From assembly GCF_002251295.1 (NCBI RefSeq), contig NZ_NPJA01000052.1:1-64000 (forward strand): a DNA stretch of 64,000 nucleotides, given 5' to 3'. The position numbers and the translations under genes were made by a program. This DNA is from Prevotella sp. P5-50 (lineage in GTDB: Bacteria; Bacteroidota; Bacteroidia; Bacteroidales; Bacteroidaceae). Below the pieces are notes generated by a model that was not told the DNA's origin, made no database searches, and saw nothing but the letters and a program-made list of their open reading frames with translations. Of this stretch, positions 15,820-27,670 are shown in pieces; the first letter of the stretch is position 1; each line of letters begins with the position of its first letter.

Positions 15820-18720
15820 TCAGTCACGCTGATAGTCGAAGCTATCCACATCGACCCATCCACCTGTCTGACGTGTGGCAAAGTTATAGATAGCGAAACG
15901 TGTGCCCATAAACAATCGGCGATAATCATAAATCATACGGAAATCTTTGATGGCATCTGTCCATTGTTTACCATCTGCGCTGTACGACAGTGTGGCAAGG
16001 TCTTTGCCCAATCGGAAGTCGCACGCCATGCGCAACCAAACCTCTTTACCCTTGAGTTCGCGACGGAACACTTCCTCTCGTTTTACACCCACAACAGCTT
16101 TATCCTTATCGGTCAACTCCACCGACTCTTTCGTTGCTACAATATATAGGCGTTTGCCTTTCTTCACAACCGACAGTAAGGCTGCATCGCCTTGGAAGGC
16201 AGAGAGTCCAGCCACGTCGCCATCCTTCATATTGCTCAGATCCAGATGTATTGTTCCTTGGCATGCAGGACCCTCGGTACGGTTTGTCAGCGTATTGGGA
16301 GCAAGGAAGATGTGTGGTGCGATGCGTGATGTCTTCAGTCGGAGCCAACCTTTGCGATCGGTCAGCGACCATGCCTCATCCACTGGATTGTGGTTCCACT
16401 GCCATTGCAGCGCCAACTTATCGCTGTCAAAATGGTCGCTATAGACTATGGATTTCTTCTCAAATCCCTTCACAGGAACAGGCATTAAATAGGGAATCTT
16501 ACCATCCCAATCGGTCAAGATAGGCCATCCGTCGAGCCAGCGAACGGGTTCGAGCGTTGGTGTGCGCCCCACTCCGTCACGGTCTTGGAAGATGATAGCA
16601 TACCAACGTCCGTCGGGTGTATCGACAATGGTGCCTTGTCCCACACCGCCTTTACCTCCAAATTCGGTTTCAAGAATAACCTTTTTCTCGTATGGACCGT
16701 AGATATGGTCTGCACGATAGCACACTTCACGACGCGGATGTCCATTGGTCAAAGATATCATCAGCAGGTAGTATTTACCATTGTGCTTAATCATGCGAGA
16801 GCCTTCAAGTAGGTTGGTTTCGGTTTTATCGCGTTTGAAAAGTATATGATGACTGCCTTCTACCACATCGGTCAAATCGTCATTGAGTTGCATGATTTCT
16901 CCTGTACCATACACGATATAGCCCTTTCCGTCATCGTCGAACATCAACGTAGCGTCGTGGAAGTGTCGCATACGGCTATGAATGGTCCATTCTCCCTCTG
17001 CACGGTCAGCCACACAGAGATAGGTTTCACCATCAGAATTATCGTTTGGTGCAAAGAGTGCATAGAATTTGCCTTTGTGATATTTCAGCGAAGTGGCCCA
17101 CTGACCACGCCCATAGACAGTACCTTCGCGCATATCGTAACGTGGCGAGCCGGTCAGTCGGGGGAAGATATAGTTGACAATCTCCCAGTTGACCAGATCT
17201 TTCGAAGCCATGATAGGAGCTCCGGGCATGAGATGCATGGTGGTGCTGACCATATAATAGGTGTCACCCACACGAATCACATCGGGATCGGGCACGTCGC
17301 TCCACAGCACAGGATTGTGCATCATGCCTTCTGCTGCCACTTGATTCTGATCGAAACGCCACCAGTCGAAGGTGAAGAGTTTTAGACCTTTCAGGCCTTT
17401 GAATACGAAATAGAGATCGTGTTTGCCCACAAGAGGACGCTCTACAAGTGTCTCTACAGTCTGCCACTTCTCCCATCCACCGGTATAGGGCACTTTCACT
17501 TGTGCCACAAGTGGACCTGCCACGCTGTCGGTACGCACTTCAAGCCATCCGCCTTGTAGGGCGCTTGCCACACGAGCTTCGAAACGCAACGGTTGTTGCT
17601 GACCGAAATCCACTTCACGCACTTTGATATAATCGCCATTATGAATATCTGAAAGATACACACCGGTATCTTCATTCCACTCTGACTTAACGCCCTTCGA
17701 CCATGCCATAGTCTCTGCTTCCACACGATTGTATGGGCAAAGGGTACCTATAGGACGCACTCCTTCGGCTGTAGCATTGATGATAGGGAATGTACCATCT
17801 GGTTGATAGGTAAACTCTTCAACTGCTACGCTGCGACCAAAGCCACCTCCCAACTTGCCGGTATGATAGAAGAAATAGGAATGTCCCTTGAAATCAGCTA
17901 CACCACAATGGTTGGTGAACGAACCTGTGTCCTGCAGTGGCATGATGTTGCCCATGTATTTCCAAGGTCCTGTAGGCGTCTTGCTCATAGAATAAGCAAT
18001 ATGTTCGGGCACTCCACCTGCGGCATAGAGCATGTAATAGTTGTTGCCACGCTTACTAATCCATGGACCTTCAGTATAGCAATCTTTGTATTTTACATTT
18101 TTGTCGCGCTTTTCCATATCGGGAGCGCCGAAGCCTTCAACACGCTGTTCGATGCGTTCCACTTCGCCACGGATAGATATCATATCATCGTTAAGACGGG
18201 CACAGTAGAGATGCGGATTGCCCCAATAGAGGTATGCCTGACCATCGGTATCTATCAAAACCGTGGGGTCTATATTGTCCCACGAACCGTTATCGAATAA
18301 TGGTTTGCCTAAGGCATCACGGAAAGGACCTGTCGGTGTGTCGCCTACAGCCACACCGATAGCCATGCCACCGGTTATTTTGGAGTGGGCACAGACATAC
18401 CAATAATACTTTCCATTGCGCTCGATTGCCTGTGCTGCCCATGCACGGTCGTCAGCCCAAGCAAATGACGATTGATTGAGTGGTGAACCATGGTCAGTCC
18501 AGTTGACCATATCGGTTGAAGAATACACACGCCATTCATTCATCCAGAAGAAATCGGCATGGTCTTCATCGTGGCCGGTATATACATAGATGCGGTCACC
18601 ACACACCAAAGGAGCTGGATCGGTAGTCAGCTGGGTTTGAATAATAGGATTCTGTGCTAAGGCTGCAGTAGAGGATGCCAAAGCTATGGCGAGAAAAAGA
18701 ATGTTGTTGTTTGATTTCAT
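15820..18720 (-). CDS. Secreted GH43-CBM6-GH43 xylan-degrading enzyme
   Basis: 966 aa. A signal peptide spans about residues 1-22. The first GH43 five-blade propeller (about 25-325; TTDPAPLVCGDRIYVYTGHDED, general base Asp in TDPAP) is followed by a CBM6-like beta-sandwich (about 328-457; VEAETMAWSKG ... FDWWRF). A second GH43 domain (about 467-755; WSDVPDPDVIRVGDTYYMVS) and a C-terminal concanavalin-like sandwich end the protein. The pair is probably an arabinofuranosidase or exo-acting arabinan/xylan enzyme plus a beta-xylosidase; exact substrates are inferred. The ATG at 18720 precedes the signal peptide. It lies 4 bp after the CE6-CE1 gene and is co-transcribed with it. Confidence 0.9.
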   Translation of the reverse strand: MKSNNNILFLAIALASSTAALAQNPIIQTQLTTDPAPLVCGDRIYVYTGHDEDHADFFWMNEWRVYSSTDMVNWTDHGSPLNQSSFAWADDRAWAAQAIERNGKYYWYVCAHSKITGGMAIGVAVGDTPTGPFRDALGKPLFDNGSWDNIDPTVLIDTDGQAYLYWGNPHLYCARLNDDMISIRGEVERIEQRVEGFGAPDMEKRDKNVKYKDCYTEGPWISKRGNNYYMLYAAGGVPEHIAYSMSKTPTGPWKYMGNIMPLQDTGSFTNHCGVADFKGHSYFFYHTGKLGGGFGRSVAVEEFTYQPDGTFPIINATAEGVRPIGTLCPYNRVEAETMAWSKGVKSEWNEDTGVYLSDIHNGDYIKVREVDFGQQQPLRFEARVASALQGGWLEVRTDSVAGPLVAQVKVPYTGGWEKWQTVETLVERPLVGKHDLYFVFKGLKGLKLFTFDWWRFDQNQVAAEGMMHNPVLWSDVPDPDVIRVGDTYYMVSTTMHLMPGAPIMASKDLVNWEIVNYIFPRLTGSPRYDMREGTVYGRGQWATSLKYHKGKFYALFAPNDNSDGETYLCVADRAEGEWTIHSRMRHFHDATLMFDDDGKGYIVYGTGEIMQLNDDLTDVVEGSHHILFKRDKTETNLLEGSRMIKHNGKYYLLMISLTNGHPRREVCYRADHIYGPYEKKVILETEFGGKGGVGQGTIVDTPDGRWYAIIFQDRDGVGRTPTLEPVRWLDGWPILTDWDGKIPYLMPVPVKGFEKKSIVYSDHFDSDKLALQWQWNHNPVDEAWSLTDRKGWLRLKTSRIAPHIFLAPNTLTNRTEGPACQGTIHLDLSNMKDGDVAGLSAFQGDAALLSVVKKGKRLYIVATKESVELTDKDKAVVGVKREEVFRRELKGKEVWLRMACDFRLGKDLATLSYSADGKQWTDAIKDFRMIYDYRRLFMGTRFAIYNFATRQTGGWVDVDSFDYQRD

Positions 18721-18724
18721 CGTT

Positions 18725-20713
<1,989 letters not shown>

Positions 20714-20797
20714 TTAGTATCACTACCTGCCGTCCCATGACAAACGCACTGTGGATTTCTTCATACAGTCAGCAGTCAGCGCAACGGCTTTCGTTTG

Positions 20798-20805
20798 CAA
20801 ATATA
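20798..20805 (-). promoter_or_regulatory. -7 promoter box of the xylan operon
   Basis: TATATTTG on the minus strand followed by CAAACG, about 105 bp upstream of the CE6-CE1 start, leaving a long leader. The rest of the gap (20693-21007) holds nothing else I can support. Confidence 0.6.
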
Positions 20806-21007
20806 GCAATTATTCCACGTGCGGTCTTTGTCTTATGTTACACCTTTTATCCAAAATTGTTCATGAGGTCAAAAAATAGTTTTCAAATACCCAAAAGCAA
20901 CAGATGATGGTAGGGATAATAATATCCCTTCCACACCATAGGTGCAACTGGGAATAAATGAATATATCAGTCGTGCGACACTATGAGAAGGCCGCTTCTG
21001 TTGACAG

Positions 21008-21583
21008 TTACTGATCAGGATCACCCAAATAATGGTATTCCTGCACATTGGGATTCTCACCCAAGTCATCATCGGTAATAACCGGTGGAGTGATAATATG
21101 TGTCTTGTTGTAGTTCTTGATTGGACTGACAAATAGTATCAAATCCTTATAACTCACCGTAGGAATGACAACACCAAACACACCGATACCGACACGGACG
21201 CCACTGGGATGAATATTATTAATAATGTGTGCGGTAGAATAGAATGGATGCTGGTATACTTCCAAACGGTTAAACTTCTTGTAAGCAGCAACGACATCAC
21301 TGTCGGAGGCTAACTCACCGGCAGTTGTGAAGATGTTGCAGAAGTTGTTGACAACATCATCAACGCCATCTGCCTTGATGCTATCGTTTTCCTGGAGGCA
21401 TTCGCGAATGTTGTCTTCCATCTCATCGAGCATCTGCTGCTTTGTAGGACGGGTAATCAATGCCACAAACAGCAACAGTGCCATCATCAGCAACAGGATT
21501 ATAATCTTGCCGAAACAACTGTGATAGAACTCTTGCAGAAGGTTCTGATTGGTCTTGTATGATTCTTTCTGATTGGCTGCCAT
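21008..21583 (-). CDS. Hypothetical single-pass membrane protein
   Basis: 191 aa. One strong membrane helix near residues 25-43 (IIILLLMMALLLFVALI), preceded by a short basic cytosolic head. An outer domain of about 145 residues begins with an acidic helical part (DEMEDNIRECLQEND) and then a mixed beta region (YSTAHIINNIHPSGVRVGIGVFG, YKDLILFVSPI). I do not recognise the family. It is 36 bp downstream of folE on the same strand and probably belongs to the folE-tpiA operon. A real gene rather than a shadow, judging by its composition and clean membrane topology. Confidence 0.75.
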   Translation of the reverse strand: MAANQKESYKTNQNLLQEFYHSCFGKIIILLLMMALLLFVALITRPTKQQMLDEMEDNIRECLQENDSIKADGVDDVVNNFCNIFTTAGELASDSDVVAAYKKFNRLEVYQHPFYSTAHIINNIHPSGVRVGIGVFGVVIPTVSYKDLILFVSPIKNYNKTHIITPPVITDDDLGENPNVQEYHYLGDPDQ

Positions 21584-21619
21584 GGGTGTATGTTTATTAG
21601 TTTTATGAATGATTAGGAG

Positions 21620-22201
21620 TTACTTATTATGGATGAGGTTCATGAATTCTTGGCGAGTTTTGGCCTGGTTGAAGGCACCACTGAAGTCGCTCGTGGTAGT
21701 GATAGAGTTTATTTTCTCTACACCACGCATCTGCATACACATGTGCTGAGCCTCGACCACAACCATCACACCTAGCGGATGCAAGGTCTGTTCGATACAT
21801 TCCTTAATTTGCAGGGTCATACGCTCTTGCACTTGAAGGCGATGACTAAAGATATCTACTACACGGGCAATCTTTGAAAGGCCAGTAATATATCCATTGG
21901 GAATATACGCCACATGCACTTTACCATAGAAAGGCAACATATGGTGTTCACACAATGAAAAGAAATCGATGTCCTTGACAATGACCATCTGACTATAATC
22001 TTCCTTGAAAAGTGCATCGGTCAGCACTTTATGAGCGTCCATTTTGTAGCCACGTGTCAACACCTGCATGGCCTTTGCCACACGCATGGGGGTCTTAAGC
22101 AATCCCTCTCGTTCGGGATCTTCACCCAGTAGCGACAACACTTCATGGTAGTGCTCGGCCAACTGGTCAAGTCCTTCTCTATATTCTGTTTCTGGATTCA
22201 T
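21620..22201 (-). CDS. folE: GTP cyclohydrolase I
   Basis: 193 aa. Converts GTP to 7,8-dihydroneopterin triphosphate, the first step of tetrahydrofolate (and in some lineages queuosine) synthesis. The zinc and catalytic motif [22 protein letters not shown] is present, as is the C-terminal [15 protein letters not shown] with the third zinc-ligand Cys. Length is normal for a unimodular FolE. Its ATG directly abuts the stop of the SPOR gene, implying coupled translation in this operon. Confidence 0.97.
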   Translation of the reverse strand: MNPETEYREGLDQLAEHYHEVLSLLGEDPEREGLLKTPMRVAKAMQVLTRGYKMDAHKVLTDALFKEDYSQMVIVKDIDFFSLCEHHMLPFYGKVHVAYIPNGYITGLSKIARVVDIFSHRLQVQERMTLQIKECIEQTLHPLGVMVVVEAQHMCMQMRGVEKINSITTTSDFSGAFNQAKTRQEFMNLIHNK

Positions 22202-22849
22202 TTAATACTGTACGGTTATTTTTCCTTTCACAATGGATGCCTGCTTATAGCCAAGCCGTTGCAGGTTAACCAACATATGGTGCGCTTCCTCGTATGTACG
22301 GTAGTTGCCGACACGACAAATCCATCTAGGAGAATAGAAATGCACATAGACAGGTACATGAGGATAGTGAGCTTTGATAGCGTTGCGGGTGCGTTCGGCA
22401 TTCTGACGATCTTGACGCGAGTTGCCACCGGCAAAGGCCTGTACACGATAGCCCATGACTTTTTGGGCATTACGCATCACCTTTTTAGACATATCGACCT
22501 CTGCTTCACTGCTACTCTCCGGCGCATTAACTTTCGCTATTGGGGAATTAGCAGCAGAAGGGTTGCCGCTGTTTTTGTCTGCACCTGATGGTGTCGGAGT
22601 ATTGGATTTGCCACTTGACACAGCCTTATCCGCAGAAGGTTTAGTTGCTGTAGTACTGCTGGGCGATGTGGGTTGCACATTGACCAGTCGGTCTATCTCC
22701 TGACTATGATGAATGGTAACAGTACCCTGACCATCCACTTTCTTCTGGATGCGTTGTGTAAAAGACTGTGCACCGGCATGGATTGCCATGCCGATACACA
22801 GAATCATGGTGACTATCCAACGGTCACGACGAAGAGTCTGATGCTTCAT
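22202..22849 (-). CDS. Secreted SPOR-domain protein
   Basis: 215 aa. An N-terminal signal sequence (TMILCIGMAIHAGAQ) is followed by a Ser/Thr/Pro/Ala-rich linker (about residues 55-120) and a C-terminal SPOR domain (about 135-212; GYRVQAFAGGNSRQDRQNAE, WICRVGNYRTYEEAHHMLVNL). SPOR domains bind denuded septal glycan strands, so a periplasmic cell-division role is likely. The ATG at 22849 is used because upstream in-frame codons overlap tpiA and lack a signal sequence. It sits between tpiA and folE with almost no spacing. Confidence 0.88.
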   Translation of the reverse strand: MKHQTLRRDRWIVTMILCIGMAIHAGAQSFTQRIQKKVDGQGTVTIHHSQEIDRLVNVQPTSPSSTTATKPSADKAVSSGKSNTPTPSGADKNSGNPSAANSPIAKVNAPESSSEAEVDMSKKVMRNAQKVMGYRVQAFAGGNSRQDRQNAERTRNAIKAHYPHVPVYVHFYSPRWICRVGNYRTYEEAHHMLVNLQRLGYKQASIVKGKITVQY

Positions 22850-22872
22850 CTTGAGTCCGGTTGGTTTGAGCC

Positions 22873-23634
22873 TTATTTCTTCCAAGCGTCGATAATGCCC
22901 TTGAAGTCTGCACATTTTAGTGAAGCACCTCCGATAAGACCACCGTCGATGTCGGGCTTTGCAAAGAGTTCAGGAGCGTTGCTGGCTTTGCAGCTACCAC
23001 CGTAAAGGATAGTTGTGTCATCAGCCACAGTTGCACCATACTTCTCTGCTACGATAGAGCGGATATAGGCATGGATTTCTTCTGCCTGCTCTGCGGTAGC
23101 GGTTTTACCGGTACCAATAGCCCAAATTGGCTCGTAAGCGATAACGATGTTGCGGAATTCTTCCTCGCTAAGGTTGAAAACGCTTCCTTCGAGTTCAGCC
23201 TTCACTACTTCGTTCTGCTTGTTAGCCTCACGCTCTTCGAGAGTTTCACCGATACAGAAGATAACCTTAAGGCCGTTCTTCAGTGCGAGTTGCACCTTCT
23301 CTTTCAGGATCTCTGGAGTCTCGCTGTAATACTGGCGACGCTCTGAGTGGCCCAGAATAACATACTGTGCACCAGTGCTCTTAACCATTTCAGCGCTAAC
23401 CTCACCGGTATAAGCACCCTTTTCCTTGTCAGCGCAGTTTTCTGCACCGAGGCCAATAACATTGGCATCAAGCACCTGAGCTACAGAAGCCAGATGGATG
23501 AATGGTGTGCAGATGATAACATCGCAATTGGGTTTGTCTGCAGCAAGTGCCTCGTTAAGTTCTTTGGCCAAAGCCACACCGTCTTGCAGGTTCAGGTTCA
23601 TTTTCCAGTTTCCTGCTACAATTTTCTTTCTCAT
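22873..23634 (-). CDS. tpiA: Triosephosphate isomerase module (internal start)
   Basis: 253 aa if started at the internal ATG at 23634 ([13 protein letters not shown]), the normal length for Bacteroidota TpiA. Catalytic residues are intact: Lys in NWKMN, His in [11 protein letters not shown] and Glu in [12 protein letters not shown]. The phosphate-binding [11 protein letters not shown] and [10 protein letters not shown] loops are also present. The A-rich stretch just upstream (AAGAAAAAAGAAAATG) resembles Bacteroidota translation starts, so a free enzyme may be made as well as, or instead of, the fusion. Glycolytic isomerisation of dihydroxyacetone phosphate and glyceraldehyde-3-phosphate. Confidence 0.9.
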   Translation of the reverse strand: MRKKIVAGNWKMNLNLQDGVALAKELNEALAADKPNCDVIICTPFIHLASVAQVLDANVIGLGAENCADKEKGAYTGEVSAEMVKSTGAQYVILGHSERRQYYSETPEILKEKVQLALKNGLKVIFCIGETLEEREANKQNEVVKAELEGSVFNLSEEEFRNIVIAYEPIWAIGTGKTATAEQAEEIHAYIRSIVAEKYGATVADDTTILYGGSCKASNAPELFAKPDIDGGLIGGASLKCADFKGIIDAWKK

Positions 23635-24945
23635 TTTCTTTTTTCTTAAGAGTTTAAATATCTTGTTTGTTTCTTCTTTGCGTTTCATCCATTTCGACCA
23701 AGCCCAGAGTCGGTCTGCTATGGTCAGTAGGAAGAGGGGCAACATATACCACAATACGATATCAAGTATCTTTCTTGGAGTGGTATCTTTTGGCAGATGT
23801 CCAATATCCAACTGCTCCAAAGACTTGTTTGCCTGTTCTTCATCGAGTTGTGGCAGATTGTTATGACTCCATTTGCGCACGATTGTTCCGTCTTTCAGCA
23901 ACAATAGTCCTGGGTTACTACGTATGATGGTCTTCAACACCGTTTCGTCTGATTGACAGAAAGTGTATTCAGCCCCTGTCATGTCGCGCCATTGTCCTAT
24001 GGCTTTTTCATCGCTTGCGGTGAGTCCATAGAAGCGGTAACCATGATCGCGCGAATATTCATAGAGTTCGTTGATGCGGTCAAACTGGCTATCGTCTGCA
24101 CTCCCAAGATGTGGTGTCACCAGCAGGAATAGGTATCCCTTCTGTTCCAACAGTTGCATGGTGATGTCTTCTCCTGTTTCTATGTCATTGATATAGAAAT
24201 CGTGGATGGGCGGTTCATATCCCTTGGTCAGTTGTCGAGTATTGGCCTCAATAAGAGTCCAGGTAGAATCAGGATAGTGGTCTATATCGAATGTCTGCCT
24301 CTTACCGTCCTTCTCCATCAGGTATGTCGTTTCGAAGGTTGGCATTTCTGCACCTTCTGGAATCTCCATTCCCTTCAAGATATTGGTTCCTACATGATAA
24401 GGACGAAAGTCAAATTGTGGCAAATCATATAGCGACCATGCCGATACAGCAAAGATGAAGAGCATCGAATAGTTGGTCACAATCCATTGATTGGTCTTCG
24501 ATACAAAGCGCATCATATCAAGCGGCCTGTATCTCACGATAGCGACACAACCCAGAAGCACCACATTTTTTGTAAATGTCTGCCAATTGGTGAGGGTGAC
24601 AGCATCGCCGAAACACCCACAATCGGTGACAGGGTTGGCCACTGCCAACCATAGTGTTAATGCCGTCATGGGAATCATCATGCAAAGTGCAAGTAGTGAC
24701 ACCAACCGACGGCGTATAGCAAAGAGCATACAGATGCCCAATCCAAATTCCACTGCCGACAAAAGTACAGATGCAGTAAGTGTGAGGAAATCGGGTACAA
24801 ATGTCCCCAGCTGCATTGCCTTGAGATAGTCGACAATCTTATATTGTGTGCCCAGCGGATCTACAGCTTTGACAAATCCTGATAGGATAAATGTCATTGC
24901 GATGACCAAACGGGCAACGTTTACTGCTATTTTTCTAACCATCAT
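22873..24945 (-). CDS. DoxX/MauE-like membrane protein fused in frame to triosephosphate isomerase
   Basis: 690 aa open frame with no stop between two proteins that are normally separate. Residues 1-437: four N-terminal membrane helices of DoxX/MauE type with a [12 protein letters not shown] cysteine motif, an extracytoplasmic thioredoxin-like region ([16 protein letters not shown]), and a last helix near 390-410. Residues 438-690: complete TpiA. The junction ([20 protein letters not shown]) is Lys-rich and encoded by an A-rich stretch resembling a former intergenic leader, so stop-codon loss is likely. The predicted topology would place TpiA in the cytosol. Its start overlaps the DUF1599 gene by 4 bp. 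Confidence 0.8.
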   Translation of the reverse strand: MMVRKIAVNVARLVIAMTFILSGFVKAVDPLGTQYKIVDYLKAMQLGTFVPDFLTLTASVLLSAVEFGLGICMLFAIRRRLVSLLALCMMIPMTALTLWLAVANPVTDCGCFGDAVTLTNWQTFTKNVVLLGCVAIVRYRPLDMMRFVSKTNQWIVTNYSMLFIFAVSAWSLYDLPQFDFRPYHVGTNILKGMEIPEGAEMPTFETTYLMEKDGKRQTFDIDHYPDSTWTLIEANTRQLTKGYEPPIHDFYINDIETGEDITMQLLEQKGYLFLLVTPHLGSADDSQFDRINELYEYSRDHGYRFYGLTASDEKAIGQWRDMTGAEYTFCQSDETVLKTIIRSNPGLLLLKDGTIVRKWSHNNLPQLDEEQANKSLEQLDIGHLPKDTTPRKILDIVLWYMLPLFLLTIADRLWAWSKWMKRKEETNKIFKLLRKKKMRKKIVAGNWKMNLNLQDGVALAKELNEALAADKPNCDVIICTPFIHLASVAQVLDANVIGLGAENCADKEKGAYTGEVSAEMVKSTGAQYVILGHSERRQYYSETPEILKEKVQLALKNGLKVIFCIGETLEEREANKQNEVVKAELEGSVFNLSEEEFRNIVIAYEPIWAIGTGKTATAEQAEEIHAYIRSIVAEKYGATVADDTTILYGGSCKASNAPELFAKPDIDGGLIGGASLKCADFKGIIDAWKK

Positions 24946-25490
24946 TCACTCAACTTGATTGCTCCAAAGACGGCATAGTTGATGATGTCCATGTAATTGG
25001 CATCAATGCCTTCACTGACAAGGGTGTCTCCACCGATGTTCTCTATCTCTTTGATGCGTTCTATTTTGGTGAGGATGAAATCGGTATAACTGCTGACGCG
25101 CATGGATCTCCATGCCTCATCATAATCGTGATTCTTACGTATCATCAGTTGCAAGGCATCATCGGCATACTTGTCATAGAGTGCAAGGGCTTCATCGGGT
25201 TGCATATCGACAGTATCAGAAAATCCGTGGCTGAGCTGTATCAATCCAATAATGCCATAGTTGATGAGGGCTATAAATTCTGGTCGTATGCCTTCGCCCA
25301 CAAGCGATTCCTTCTTAATTTCCAAGGAGCGTATGCGCTTGGCCTTGATAAACAATTGGTCGGTAAGCGACTGTGGGCGCAGTATTCGCCATGAAGCTCC
25401 ATAATCATGCAACTTCTTGGTGAACAAGGTGCGACATTCACTCATCACCTGTTCAAACTGGGCCTCTGTCGTGTGGTTATCTTTTGTCAT
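24942..25490 (-). CDS. DUF1599 domain protein
   Basis: 182 aa. Two copies of the DUF1599-type motif are visible: [21 protein letters not shown] near residues 25-45 and [21 protein letters not shown] near 115-135, each followed by a KxxRIxx[11 protein letters not shown] helix and an xxEGIxxxxxxxINY segment. The protein is an internal duplication. DUF1599 has been grouped with putative nucleotide-modification domains, but I know of no assay. First gene of the operon leading to DoxX-TpiA, SPOR and folE; start taken at the ATG at 25490 ([13 protein letters not shown]). Confidence 0.85.
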   Translation of the reverse strand: MTKDNHTTEAQFEQVMSECRTLFTKKLHDYGASWRILRPQSLTDQLFIKAKRIRSLEIKKESLVGEGIRPEFIALINYGIIGLIQLSHGFSDTVDMQPDEALALYDKYADDALQLMIRKNHDYDEAWRSMRVSSYTDFILTKIERIKEIENIGGDTLVSEGIDANYMDIINYAVFGAIKLSE

Positions 25491-25499
25491 AATCGATTG

Positions 25500-25507
25500 C
25501 AAAATTA
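25500..25507 (-). promoter_or_regulatory. -7 promoter box of the DUF1599-tpiA-folE operon
   Basis: TAATTTTG on the minus strand, only about 9 bp before the ATG at 25490, giving a very short leader. Confidence 0.6.
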
Positions 25508-25558
25508 AAAAATTCCTACCATATCACCAAGGTTTAGCGTCAGGAAAATGCCTATTTA

Positions 25559-26017
25559 TTATATTTCTTTCTGCTTTTTATGAATATACTTGATTTTGGC
25601 ACATGCCACATCGAAGCGATTCTGAAGCGAGTCTTTACGCGCTTTCAACTGATTCGCTGTGCGGTTGTGGCGCTTCCATGCCTCTTGATCACCTGATTTA
25701 TCGGCCTGATTTTGCAGTTGACGGACTTCATTGTAAGCACTTCCCACCACCGCCAACAGGGAATCAACTACTGCCAGTTCGTCTTGAGTGCGCAAAAGTT
25801 CTGCTTTTTGCCATAGCGGTAAAGCCTGTTTTCGCTCTTCAATGGCACGTGGATATTTATTGCGCAAGGTGTCAATCTTGGCAAGCACATCATCGTAACG
25901 CCGTTCGTCTAGTGCCAAACGCGCTTCATCGAGCAATGCTTTCGCTTTGTTGTTGGTATTGCCACAAGCCACTATAAATAGCACTGCGGATAGTATGATA
26001 ATCAGTTTCTTCGTCAT
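25559..26017 (-). CDS. Small helical lipoprotein
   Basis: 152 aa. A lipoprotein signal (MTKKLIIILSAVLFIVACGN, lipobox VAC-G at about Cys17) is followed by a mostly helical, charged domain with tetratricopeptide-like spacing (LLDEARLALDERRYDDVLAKIDTLRNKYP). A second coiled-coil stretch ends in KYIHKKQKEI. Membrane-anchored periplasmic or outer-membrane protein; function unknown. The ATG at 26017 is chosen because it starts the lipoprotein signal and is 10 bp below a -7 box. Confidence 0.8.
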   Translation of the reverse strand: MTKKLIIILSAVLFIVACGNTNNKAKALLDEARLALDERRYDDVLAKIDTLRNKYPRAIEERKQALPLWQKAELLRTQDELAVVDSLLAVVGSAYNEVRQLQNQADKSGDQEAWKRHNRTANQLKARKDSLQNRFDVACAKIKYIHKKQKEI

Positions 26018-26026
26018 TCTAAGGTG

Positions 26027-26034
26027 CAAAGTTA
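26027..26034 (-). promoter_or_regulatory. -7 promoter box of the lipoprotein gene
   Basis: TAACTTTG followed by CA on the minus strand, 10 bp before the ATG, in the gap shared with cca. Confidence 0.65.
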
Positions 26035-26077
26035 CAAAAAAATGCGCAATGAACAGCCGAAATAGATGAAATTTGCG

Positions 26078-26085
26078 TACCTTTG
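26078..26085 (+). promoter_or_regulatory. -7 promoter box of cca
   Basis: TACCTTTG followed by CA, 30 bp upstream of the cca ATG at 26115. In-frame codons from 26073 lie inside or before the promoter and are not the start. Confidence 0.7.
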
Positions 26086-26114
26086 CACACGACAAAGTAG
26101 AAAAACATACCATC

Positions 26115-27581
26115 ATGAAGCTATATTCAGACGCTGCACTGGCTAAAATACTCGATAAGCCGATATTCCGCCAAATCAGTGCTTCCGCCGACGAACTGGG
26201 GTTAGAATGTTATGTTGTGGGCGGATTTGTTCGTGATATATTCCTCGAACGCCCCAGCAACGACATTGACGTAGTTGTCGTAGGCAGTGGCATTGAAGTG
26301 GCCCGACAACTGCAAAAGAATTTGGGAAAAAACCCAAAGACTGGCAGATGGCGTGCACACCTCTCGGTATTTCGTAATTTTGGCACAGCACAAGTAAAGA
26401 TGGGAAACATGGAAGTGGAATTTGTGGGAGCTCGCAAAGAGAGCTATAGCCACGATTCACGCAAGCCTATTGTGGAAGACGGTACGCTGGAAGATGACCA
26501 AAACCGTCGAGATTTCACCATCAATGCTATGGCAATCTGCCTCAACAACGCTCGATTCGGCGAATTGGTAGATCCATTTGACGGTATTGCCGATATGGAA
26601 GACCGCATTATTGCTACTCCACTCGACCCTGAAATCACATTCTCCGACGATCCTTTGCGTATGATGCGCTGCATTCGTTTCGCCACTCAGCTCAATTTTC
26701 AAATTGAGGACGATACGTTTGAAGCTTTGGAACGCATGGTAGACCGTATCAAGATTGTTAGCGGAGAGCGTATCGAGGTGGAGCTCAATAAAATCATGAT
26801 GGCACCACACCCAAGCATTGGCTTCGAATACCTACAACGTAGCGGCTTATTACAGCGCATGCTTCCTGAACTTTCCGCACTCGACATTGTAGAAAAGAAA
26901 GAAGGCCGGGCTCATAAAAACAATTTCCACCACACCATGGAAGTGCTGGAAAACGTCTGCCAGCATAGCGATAACCTATGGTTGCGATGGGGGGCGTTAC
27001 TCCACGATATCGGAAAAACGCGTGCCAAGCGTTGGGAGCCTAAGGCTGGATGGACTTTCCACAACCATGACTATCTTGGTGGAAAAATGGTGCCGGAGAT
27101 ATTCCGCCGGCTGAAATTGCCTATGGGCAGCGAGATGCGTTTCGTACAGAAAATGGTAGAACTGCACATGCGCCCCATAGCCATTGCCGATGAGATTGTA
27201 ACCGATTCTGCCGTTCGACGCCTGCTCAACGATGCCGGTGACGACATCAACGATCTAATGACCCTATGCGAAGCCGACATCACCTCAAAGAATGAGGTGC
27301 GCAAACAAATGTTTTTGGAGAATTTCCGCATGGTGCGTGAAAAACTCACCGATTTACAAGAAAAGGATTATAAACGGTTGTTACAACCTGTAATTGACGG
27401 CAACGAAATCATGGAGATGTTCCATCTGAAACCCTCTCGCGAGGTGGGAACACTCAAACAATACCTAAAAGATGCCGTACTCGACAATCGGGTGGAAAAT
27501 GAACGTGAACCATTGATGCGTCTGCTCATGGAGCGCGCCAATGCCATGGGGCTCTCCACCGAACATCAGGAGCAACAATGA
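26115..27581 (+). CDS. cca: CCA-adding/tRNA nucleotidyltransferase with HD domain
   Basis: 488 aa. Adds or repairs the 3' CCA of tRNA. The class II nucleotidyltransferase head shows YVVGGFVRDIFLERPSNDIDVVV (GG motif and DxD metal ligands), followed by DFTINAMAI and the RRDFTINAMA-type motif B. The DPLRMMRCIRFATQ segment belongs to the neck. The HD domain (about 270-400; LRWGALLHDIGKTRAKRW) suggests phosphohydrolase activity, common in Bacteroidota versions. It converges on the sigma-factor gene 90 bp downstream. Confidence 0.94.
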   Translation: MKLYSDAALAKILDKPIFRQISASADELGLECYVVGGFVRDIFLERPSNDIDVVVVGSGIEVARQLQKNLGKNPKTGRWRAHLSVFRNFGTAQVKMGNMEVEFVGARKESYSHDSRKPIVEDGTLEDDQNRRDFTINAMAICLNNARFGELVDPFDGIADMEDRIIATPLDPEITFSDDPLRMMRCIRFATQLNFQIEDDTFEALERMVDRIKIVSGERIEVELNKIMMAPHPSIGFEYLQRSGLLQRMLPELSALDIVEKKEGRAHKNNFHHTMEVLENVCQHSDNLWLRWGALLHDIGKTRAKRWEPKAGWTFHNHDYLGGKMVPEIFRRLKLPMGSEMRFVQKMVELHMRPIAIADEIVTDSAVRRLLNDAGDDINDLMTLCEADITSKNEVRKQMFLENFRMVREKLTDLQEKDYKRLLQPVIDGNEIMEMFHLKPSREVGTLKQYLKDAVLDNRVENEREPLMRLLMERANAMGLSTEHQEQQ

Positions 27582-27670
27582 CCATAGAAAAATAGAAACT
27601 ATCACAACACTTCAATCTATTGATCGTGACAGTCTGCCAAATGGTACCATACCACCATCGGCATTATCTT

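Noticed and set aside
20869..21132. 87-codon minus-strand frame overlapping the end of the membrane-protein gene
   Set aside because: It overlaps the better-supported frame at 21008-21583 and has no coding signature.
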